This document shows positions 1 to 4,910 of a DNA stretch of 6,468 bases, in pieces (the first letter of the stretch is position 1; every line of letters starts with the position of its first letter). The translations under genes were made by a program, and so were the position numbers. The stretch lies in contig JAKABK010000116.1 of NCBI GenBank assembly GCA_021796905.1, positions 1 to 6,468 on the forward strand. The letters are read 5' to 3'. The notes beneath the pieces are model-generated. The model did not search any database. It was not told where the DNA came from and saw nothing but the letters and a program-made list of their open reading frames with translations. This stretch comes from Actinomycetes bacterium. Its GTDB lineage: Bacteria > Actinomycetota > Acidimicrobiia > Acidimicrobiales > Palsa-688.

Positions 1-485
1 CCGCCCTGTCCCGCTGCCAACCCGGCCGGCCCCGCCTGGCGTCGTGGCTGCGTTGGCAGGCCCGCAAAGGCGCCACTCGCCTGCTGCGCGCCGAGATGGC
101 CGAGCGAGCCCGGCCGGGCACCGAGCCGGTCTCGGCCGCCCCGCCCCGGCCGTGGGGCCACCCCGACCTGGTGCTGGCCAAGGCGGTCCGGGCCGGGGTG
201 ATCAGCGCGTCGGACGCCGAGCTGATCAGCGCCACCCGCATCGGCGAGGTCGACCTGGCCGAGGCGGCCGCAGCACTCGATCTCGGTTATTGGGCGTGTC
301 ACAAGCGTCGCCGTCGGGCCGAGGAACGAGTCCGGGACTGGATCACGAGCGACGACTATCCGCCCTTCGATGTCCAAAAAGCGGGCGAATCGGGGTGTTC
401 TCTAAGTGGGGATCGTCACCGGCCGGCTCGGTCAATGGACCGCCGACCGAGCACGCGTCGCTCGAGCCCACCACCGAGGAGGTGA
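1..485 (+). CDS. Sigma-factor region-4-like helix-turn-helix protein (5' end missing)
   Basis: The reading frame is open from the left edge (first full codon at 3) to TGA at 483-485, giving 160 visible residues; the true start lies outside the window. The visible N-terminal part is Arg/Trp-rich (ASWLRWQARKGATRLLRAE), like a helical segment of a nucleic-acid-binding protein. Visible residues 71-114 have the layout of sigma-70 region 4: an acidic helix (DAELISATRIGEVDLAEAAA), a turn (ALDLGY) and a basic recognition helix (ACHKRRRRAEERVRDWI). The last ~45 residues are a Pro/Ser/Arg-rich tail without recognisable structure. Such sigma-like proteins are, as I recall, found next to actinobacterial conjugation genes, so a role as regulator of the downstream operon is an inference. 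No region-2 (core-binding) sequence is visible, so it could be a region-4-only activator or simply an HTH protein. The stop sits inside the spacer of the next gene's ribosome site, which suggests translational coupling. Confidence 0.72.
   Translation, partial: ALSRCQPGRPRLASWLRWQARKGATRLLRAEMAERARPGTEPVSAAPPRPWGHPDLVLAKAVRAGVISASDAELISATRIGEVDLAEAAAALDLGYWACHKRRRRAEERVRDWITSDDYPPFDVQKAGESGCSLSGDRHRPARSMDRRPSTRRSSPPPRR
426..452 (+). repeat. Perfect 8-bp inverted repeat upstream of the pilin gene
   Basis: GCTCGGTC (426-433) and GACCGAGC (445-452) are exact reverse complements separated by 11 nt. In RNA this could form a stem-loop ending 23 nt before the pilin Shine-Dalgarno sequence. No U-run follows, so it is not a classical intrinsic terminator. 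It lies inside the end of the HTH gene. In DNA of this GC content short palindromes also arise by chance, so function (operator, mRNA structure or none) is not established. Confidence 0.4.
476..482 (+). promoter_or_regulatory. Ribosome binding site of the pilin-like gene
   Basis: GAGGAGG is followed by a 5-nt spacer and GTG at 488. The spacer contains the TGA stop of the upstream gene. This strong Shine-Dalgarno sequence selects GTG 488 as start, although the frame is open further upstream. Confidence 0.7.
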
Positions 486-487
486 GA

Positions 488-958
488 GTGCCCACCTTGG
501 CCCACCCGGACCGGCCGGGACGACCCCCACAGCGCACCCCGGCCACCCGCCGGGGCCGAACCGAGGAGGTCATCACGACACCGCCCACCCACCAAAGAGC
601 CACCGAAGACCCGCCGCCACGGCGCCGAGCCCGCAGGCTGCTCCGCCGCCTGCCAGCCGCCATCGCCCTGGCCGCCGCCCTGCTGATCGTCTTCGCTTCG
701 CCGGCCTTCGCCCAGGGCACCGCCGCCCCGACCCTCAGCGGCGTGATCGACAACCTCCGCAACTGGATCGTCGGCATCCTGGCCGGGGTTGCCACCCTGT
801 TCCTGACCATCGGCGGGCTGCGCTACCTGACCGCCGGGGGCGACCCCGGTCAGGTCGAGAAGGCCAAAACCGCCCTCAAGTCCGCCGCCATCGGCTACGC
901 CCTGGCCATCCTGGCCCCGCTGCTGGTCTCGATCCTGGCCTCGATCGTGGGCGGCTGA
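488..958 (+). CDS. Type IV secretion pilin-like protein (VirB2/TrbC type)
   Basis: A 156-residue protein starting at GTG 488. Residues 1-55 are hydrophilic and rich in Pro, Arg and Thr, ending in an Arg cluster (RRRARRLLRR, 45-54). A hydrophobic core follows (about 57-74) with a likely signal-peptidase site after AFA (73-75), before Q76. The predicted mature part is about 81 residues with two membrane helices (about 93-111 and 132-153) joined by a conserved-looking cytoplasmic loop, LRYLTAGGDPGQVEKAKTAL (111-130). The GGxxYLTAGGDPxxVExAK pattern is typical of the small T4SS pilin family of monoderm bacteria. By analogy with VirB2, the mature protein would sit in the membrane and serve as pilus or channel subunit. 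Its place directly before a VirB6-like gene supports this. The long region before the signal sequence is odd: either an unusual leader, or translation starts further downstream. Function at family level is fairly sure; whether it makes a real pilus is unknown. Confidence 0.82.
   Translation: MPTLAHPDRPGRPPQRTPATRRGRTEEVITTPPTHQRATEDPPPRRRARRLLRRLPAAIALAAALLIVFASPAFAQGTAAPTLSGVIDNLRNWIVGILAGVATLFLTIGGLRYLTAGGDPGQVEKAKTALKSAAIGYALAILAPLLVSILASIVGG
560..570 (+). repeat. Second copy of the Shine-Dalgarno-like element, inside the pilin gene
   Basis: ACCGAGGAGGT at 560-570 repeats exactly the 11 bases at 473-483 that form the pilin gene's ribosome site, 87 nt apart and therefore in the same frame (it encodes part of TEEV). 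No ATG, GTG or TTG follows at a suitable distance; only ATC (572) and ACG (575) do. It may be an internal initiation site with a rare start codon, a remnant of a duplication, or coincidence. Confidence 0.3.
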
Positions 959-960
959 GC

Positions 961-2178
961 ATGACCCGGCTCCGCCCGTACCGGCTTCGCCTGCTCCGGC
1001 CGAGGCGCCGAGCCCTGCTGGTCGCCGCGCTCGCCCTCGTCGCGGTATTGGCGCTCGGCGCCAGCGGCCACCACGCAACGTCTCGCCCAGCGGGCACCGC
1101 TGTCAACGACGCGGTGGTGCTCACCGCCGACCAGACGGCGGCACCAACCACCACCACGCCGTCGGGCTCGGGCGAGGGGCCACCGGGCATCCAGGTCGGT
1201 CCCGGCAACACCACCACGCCCACCACCCCAGCCCCCGGCAGCGGTGGGTCGGTGAGTGGCGGCAGCCAACCCTCGCCCGGCCTGTTCGACATCACCGGCC
1301 ACATCGAAGCCGCCATCGACTCGTGGTTCCGCGACCTGGTCACCGCCGCCCTCGACCCGATCCTCACCCTCCTCGGCCACACCCTCTTGGCCACCCCGAA
1401 CGTCACCGTGCAGAGCCGGGTGGGCGAGCTGTGGCGCATGACCGAGGGCATCGCCGACGCCTTCTTGGTCCTGTTCGTCTTGGTCGGCGGAGCCATCGTC
1501 ATGGGCCACGAGACGCTCCAGACCCGCACCGCCATCAAAGACGTCCTGCCTCGCATCGTCGTCGCCGCCATCGCCGTCAACGCCAGCCTGAGCCTGGCTG
1601 GCCTGGTGATCTCGACCGCCGACTCGCTGTCCCAGGCCGTCCTCGGCCAGGGCGTCGACCCGTCGGGGGCGGCGGTCGTGCTGCGCCAGCTCGTCTTGGG
1701 CTCCCTCGCCGACGGGGGCATCTTCGTGGTGCTGATCGGCGGGGTGGTGGCCGTGCTCGCCATCGTCGTGCTCGCCACCTACATCGTCCGCCTGGCCGTC
1801 GTGATCCTGCTCGTGGTCGCCGCGCCGATCTCCCTGGTCTGCCACGCCCTCCCCCAGACCGAGGGGCTGGCCAAGCTGTGGTGGCGGGCCTTCTTCGGCG
1901 CCTTTGCCGTCCAGGTCGCCCAGTCCCTGGTGCTCGTCACCGCGTTGCGGGTCTTCCTCGCCTCGGGCGGTCCGGCCAACTTGGGGATCGCGTCGACCGG
2001 CGGCCTGGTCGACCTGCTCGTCTCCGCCTGCCTGTGCTGGGTGCTGGTCAAGATCCCCGGCTGGGTCAGCCGGTTCGTGTTCTCCGGCTCGCGCGGTCAC
2101 GGCGGTGCCGGTCGGGTGGTACGCGACGTGATCATCTACAAGGGCGCCAAGGCCCTCGCCGCCGGAGTCGGGCTGTGA
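961..2178 (+). CDS. VirB6/TrbL-like polytopic membrane protein of the T4SS
   Basis: A 405-residue protein starting at ATG 961, two bases after the pilin stop; no good Shine-Dalgarno sequence is present, so translation is probably coupled. A basic N-terminus (RLRPYRLRLLRPRRR) precedes a signal-anchor or signal peptide at about 18-34. Residues 35-107 form a low-complexity Pro/Thr/Gly/Ser linker, probably outside the membrane. The core follows, with an amphipathic stretch (108-140) and hydrophobic segments at about 163-182, 199-218, 254-273, 276-294, 310-333 and 349-365. The stretch PISLVCHALPQTEGLAKLWW (289-308) between helices is characteristic of TrbL/VirB6-like proteins in actinobacterial conjugation clusters. 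The C-terminal ~40 residues are Gly/Arg/Lys-rich and probably cytoplasmic. VirB6-like proteins form part of the inner-membrane channel through which DNA or protein substrates pass. Its position between the pilin and VirB3/VirB4 genes agrees with that role. The exact number and orientation of helices is my estimate from hydrophobicity by eye. Confidence 0.82.
   Translation: MTRLRPYRLRLLRPRRRALLVAALALVAVLALGASGHHATSRPAGTAVNDAVVLTADQTAAPTTTTPSGSGEGPPGIQVGPGNTTTPTTPAPGSGGSVSGGSQPSPGLFDITGHIEAAIDSWFRDLVTAALDPILTLLGHTLLATPNVTVQSRVGELWRMTEGIADAFLVLFVLVGGAIVMGHETLQTRTAIKDVLPRIVVAAIAVNASLSLAGLVISTADSLSQAVLGQGVDPSGAAVVLRQLVLGSLADGGIFVVLIGGVVAVLAIVVLATYIVRLAVVILLVVAAPISLVCHALPQTEGLAKLWWRAFFGAFAVQVAQSLVLVTALRVFLASGGPANLGIASTGGLVDLLVSACLCWVLVKIPGWVSRFVFSGSRGHGGAGRVVRDVIIYKGAKALAAGVGL
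1135..1281 (+). other. Low-complexity Pro/Thr/Gly/Ser linker within the VirB6-like protein
   Basis: This segment encodes a disordered linker with runs such as PTTTTPSGSGEG and TTTPTTPAPGSGG. The 12-base string CACCACCACGCC occurs at 1149-1160 and again at 1209-1220, 60 nt apart, so the linker may grow and shrink by in-frame repeat slippage. It separates the N-terminal membrane segment from the channel core and probably lies outside the cytoplasmic membrane, in the cell wall zone. Confidence 0.55.
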
Positions 2179-3155
2179 CCGCCCGCGACACCGAGCGGGA
2201 CCGCGGTCGTGTCCGTATCCCCGCCGATTTCGAGAGGCCGGACAAGCTGCTGGCCGGGCTGACCGCCCGCCAGCTCGCCATCCTCGCCGTCGCCGCCGTC
2301 GCCCTGTGGGGCGGGTACGCCGCCACCCGCCACCTCGTCCCCGCCGCCGTCTACGGCGCGCTCGCCATCCCGGTCGGGGCGGTCGCCGCCATGCTGGCCC
2401 TCGGCCGGTTCGAAGGGGTCCCCGCCGACCGGTGGGTGAGCGCGGCGTGGCGGCACCACCGCGCCCCCCACCGCCTCGTGCCGGCCCCCGACGGGGTGCC
2501 GCCCGCCCCCGCCTTCCTCGCCACGAGCCCGGGACCGATGCCCGACATGCTGCGCCTCCCGGTCGCCGGGGTCGGCGGCGACGGGATCGTCGACCTCGGC
2601 CCCGACGGGCTGGCGGTCATCTGCCGGGCCAGCGCAGTCACCTTCAGCCTGCGCACCCCGACCGAGCAGGAGGCGCTCGTCGCCGGGTTCGCCCGCTGGC
2701 TCAACGGGCTCGACCAGCCCGCCCAGATCTTGGTACGGGCCGAGCCGGTCGACCTGACGCCCTCCATCGACGCGCTGCTCGACGCCGCCCCCGCCCTCCC
2801 GCACCCCGCCCTGGAGACCGCGGCGCGCCGCCACGCCGCCTTCCTCGCCGAGCTCGCCGCCCGCCGTGACCTGTTGCGGCGCGAGGTGCTCGTCGTGCTC
2901 CGCCAGCCCCCATCGTCCAACAGCACCGGCGTCGACGGCCCGGCCCGGCTGGGCCGCCGAGCCGCCGAAGCCGCCAGCGCGCTCGGCGCGGCCGGGGTCA
3001 CCCTCGTCACTCTCGACGGCCCGGCCGCGGCGACGTACCTGGCCCACGCCCTCGACCCCGCCGGTGACCTGCGCCCGGCCGGGCTCGACGGCACTGCGCT
3101 CTATGGCACCGACGAGCCCGTCACCTTCGCCCGAAGGAAAGGAGCCGTGCAATGA
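2175..3155 (+). CDS. PrgI-family (VirB3-like) protein with a VirB4 N-domain-like C-terminal part
   Basis: A 326-residue protein starting at GTG 2175, overlapping the previous stop by four bases (GTGA); a GGAG at 2164-2167 with a 7-nt spacer lies inside the upstream gene. Residues 12-100 match the PrgI pattern: a short N-terminal motif RVRIPADFERPDKLLAGLTA (12-31), then two closely spaced membrane helices (about 33-51 and 55-77). PrgI proteins are the VirB3 counterparts of Gram-positive conjugation systems and bind the VirB4 ATPase at the membrane. After a Pro/Arg-rich link, residues 136-326 are soluble alpha/beta sequence. The part VTFSLRTPTEQEALVAGFAR (155-174) followed by WLNGLDQPAQILVR (175-188) resembles the N-terminal domain of VirB4/TraE ATPases. 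A long helix around 270-300 is Ala/Arg-rich. The protein thus seems to join VirB3-like and VirB4-N-like functions and would recruit the ATPase encoded next. Assignment of the first third is firm; that of the rest is by pattern memory. Confidence 0.78.
   Translation: MTARDTERDRGRVRIPADFERPDKLLAGLTARQLAILAVAAVALWGGYAATRHLVPAAVYGALAIPVGAVAAMLALGRFEGVPADRWVSAAWRHHRAPHRLVPAPDGVPPAPAFLATSPGPMPDMLRLPVAGVGGDGIVDLGPDGLAVICRASAVTFSLRTPTEQEALVAGFARWLNGLDQPAQILVRAEPVDLTPSIDALLDAAPALPHPALETAARRHAAFLAELAARRDLLRREVLVVLRQPPSSNSTGVDGPARLGRRAAEAASALGAAGVTLVTLDGPAAATYLAHALDPAGDLRPAGLDGTALYGTDEPVTFARRKGAVQ
3138..3144 (+). promoter_or_regulatory. Ribosome binding site of the VirB4-like ATPase gene
   Basis: AAAGGAG lies 7 nt before ATG 3152 and inside the end of the preceding gene. 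Together with the ATGA stop/start overlap it fixes the start and indicates coupled translation of the membrane partner and its ATPase. Confidence 0.7.
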
Positions 3156-4885
3156 CGAGCCTGCGGTCCCGCTTCCCCCGCCCGGCCACCCGGCCGGCGT
3201 CGCCGTTCGGTCCTGACGCCATCGAGGTCCGCCCCCGGGCGCTGCGGGTCGGGGACGGCTGGTGCGCCAGCTTCGCCGTCACCGGCTACCCCCGCGAGGT
3301 TGGCCGAGGTTGGCTGGAGCCGCTCTGTGCCCACCCCGGCCGCCTCGACGTCGCCGTCCACGTCGCTCCGGTCCCGGCCAACGTCGCCGCCGAACGCCTC
3401 CGGCGCCAGCTCGCCCGCCTCGAATCGGGGCGCCGGGCCGACGCCGCCAAGGGCCGCCTGGCCGACCCCGACGTGGAGGTCGCCGCAGACGACGCCCGCG
3501 ACCTCGCCGCCGGTCTGGCCCGGGGCGAGCAGAAGCTGTTCCGGGTCGGGCTCTACCTCACCGTCCACGCCAGAGACGAGAAGAGGCTCGAGGCCGAGTG
3601 CGCCCGGGTCCGCTCCCTGTGCGCCTCGATGCTCCTCGACGCCCGACCGTCCACCTGGCGCACCCTGCAGGGCTGGACCTCCACCCTGCCGGTCGGGGTC
3701 GACGCCCTCGCCCAACGGCGCAGCTTCGACACCGACGCCCTCGCCGCCAGCTTCCCGTTCGCGTCGGCCGAGCTGTCGGCCACCTCCGGCGTCCTCTACG
3801 GCACCACCACCAACGGCTCGGGCCTGGTGCTGTGGGACCGCTTCGCCTGCGACAACCACAACTCGGTCATCCTGGCCCGCTCGGGAGCGGGCAAGTCCTA
3901 CCTGGCCAAGCTCGAAGCGCTGCGCAGTCTCTACGCGGGGATCGAGATCGCGGTGGTCGACCCCGAAGACGAGTACCGCCGCTTAGCCGAGACCGTCGGC
4001 GGCGCCTACGTGCATCTCGGCGCCCCAGGGGTGCGGGTCAACCCCTTCGACCTCGCCCCCGGACCCGACGCAGTCGTACGCCGGGCGCTGTTCGTCCACA
4101 CGCTCGTCGCCGTGCTGCTCGGCGCCAAGCCCGACCCGGCCGCCACCGCAGCGCTCGACCGGGGGATCGTCGCCGCCTACGAGTCGGTCGGGATCACCGC
4201 CGATGTCCGCAGCCACGCCCGACCCGCACCGCTCCTCAAGGATCTGGCCGCCGCCCTCGATGCCGACGTCGACCCCGCCGCTCGGGCCCTCGCCGCCCGC
4301 CTGGCGCCGTTCACCACCGGCACCCACCGGGGCCTGTTCGACGGGCCGACCACCACGCAGCCGCACGGGCACCTCGTCGTCTTCAGCCTCCGCGACCTCC
4401 CGAGCGAGCTGAAAGCGGTCGGCACCCTGCTCACCTTGGACTCGATCTGGCGGCGGGTGTCCGACCCAGCCAACCGCAAGCGCCGGCTGGTGGTGGTCGA
4501 CGAGGCGTGGCTGCTCATGTCCGACCCGTCCGGCGCCGAGTTCCTCTTCCGCATGGCCAAGTCGGCCCGCAAGCACTGGGCCGGGCTCACCGTGGTCACC
4601 CAAGACGCCGCCGACCTCCTGGGCTCGCCGCTCGGCCAGGCCGTCGTCGCCAACGCCGCCACCCAGATCCTGCTCCGCCAAGCCCCCCAGTCCATCGACA
4701 CCCTGGCCGAAAGCTTCGGCCTCTCCGCCGGTGAGCGGGCCTACCTGCTCGGCGCGGCCCGCGGCCAGGGCCTCCTTGCCGCCGGCGTCGACCGGGTGGC
4801 CTTCACCGCACTGGCCAGCGCCGAGGAGGACATTCTCGCTCGAACTGGGATCGAGCAAACCCTCGACGACACCCCCGACCTGTGA
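3152..4885 (+). CDS. VirB4/TraE-like conjugation ATPase
   Basis: A 577-residue protein with a well-supported ATG start (ATGA overlap and AAAGGAG). Residues ~23-230 form the pre-ATPase region, including VTGYPREVGRGWLEPL (43-58) and a helix with RRQLARLESGRR, both typical of Gram-positive VirB4/TraE proteins. The ATPase domain begins with Walker A ARSGAGKS (242-249, catalytic K248). It continues with VVDPEDEY (about 268-275), Walker B LVVVDEAWLL (446-455, D450 and E451) and the VVTQD sensor-like motif (481-485). No key residue is missing and the frame is unbroken. VirB4 ATPases are cytoplasmic, membrane-associated hexamers that power assembly and substrate transfer in type IV secretion. This is the hallmark gene of the cluster. 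There are no membrane segments, so anchoring probably comes from the overlapping PrgI-like partner. VirB4 of Gram-negatives is usually longer; here part of the N-terminal domain appears to sit in the preceding gene. Confidence 0.93.
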   Translation: MTSLRSRFPRPATRPASPFGPDAIEVRPRALRVGDGWCASFAVTGYPREVGRGWLEPLCAHPGRLDVAVHVAPVPANVAAERLRRQLARLESGRRADAAKGRLADPDVEVAADDARDLAAGLARGEQKLFRVGLYLTVHARDEKRLEAECARVRSLCASMLLDARPSTWRTLQGWTSTLPVGVDALAQRRSFDTDALAASFPFASAELSATSGVLYGTTTNGSGLVLWDRFACDNHNSVILARSGAGKSYLAKLEALRSLYAGIEIAVVDPEDEYRRLAETVGGAYVHLGAPGVRVNPFDLAPGPDAVVRRALFVHTLVAVLLGAKPDPAATAALDRGIVAAYESVGITADVRSHARPAPLLKDLAAALDADVDPAARALAARLAPFTTGTHRGLFDGPTTTQPHGHLVVFSLRDLPSELKAVGTLLTLDSIWRRVSDPANRKRRLVVVDEAWLLMSDPSGAEFLFRMAKSARKHWAGLTVVTQDAADLLGSPLGQAVVANAATQILLRQAPQSIDTLAESFGLSAGERAYLLGAARGQGLLAAGVDRVAFTALASAEEDILARTGIEQTLDDTPDL

Positions 4886-4895
4886 CGACCTCGAA

Positions 4896-4901
4896 AAGGA
4901 G
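4896..4901 (+). promoter_or_regulatory. Ribosome binding site of the coupling ATPase gene
   Basis: AAGGAG (part of AAAAGGAG at 4894-4901) stands 9 nt before GTG 4911 in the only real intergenic gap of the window (25 nt, 4886-4910). It supports the GTG start. No promoter or terminator fits in this gap, so the gene is probably co-transcribed with its upstream neighbours. Confidence 0.65.
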
Positions 4902-4910
4902 CCTCCCCGC

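Noticed and set aside
199..232. Direct repeat TGATCAGCGC (199-208 and 223-232), including a 10-bp palindrome GCTGATCAGC
   Set aside because: Both copies encode the same in-frame Ile-Ser-Ala within the HTH gene, so codon reuse explains them; there are only two copies.
355..410. Less GC-rich patch as a possible promoter for the pilin gene
   Set aside because: No pair of -35 and -10 boxes with acceptable spacing could be made (TTCGAT at 366 and TCTAAG at 401 are too far apart), and it lies within the HTH coding frame.
44..487. Upstream extension of the pilin gene to ATG 44
   Set aside because: The extension overlaps the HTH gene in another frame and reads as Gly/Arg/Pro-rich noise, while GAGGAGG and GTG 488 give a clear start.
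406..960. In-frame upstream extension of the VirB6-like gene (GTG at 406)
   Set aside because: It would overlap the whole pilin gene in another frame, encodes a His/Pro/Arg-rich sequence typical of out-of-frame reading of GC-rich DNA, and ATG 961 sits exactly after the pilin stop before a plausible signal-anchor.
1323..2174. Upstream extension of the PrgI-like gene
   Set aside because: It lies within the VirB6-like gene in another frame and is an Arg/Pro/Gly-rich shadow; the GTGA overlap at 2175 and the PrgI motif right after it define the start.
4886..4910. GGAG-C-CTCC in the intergenic gap as a hairpin or terminator
   Set aside because: The loop would be a single base, which cannot form, and no T-run follows; GGAG is simply the ribosome site.
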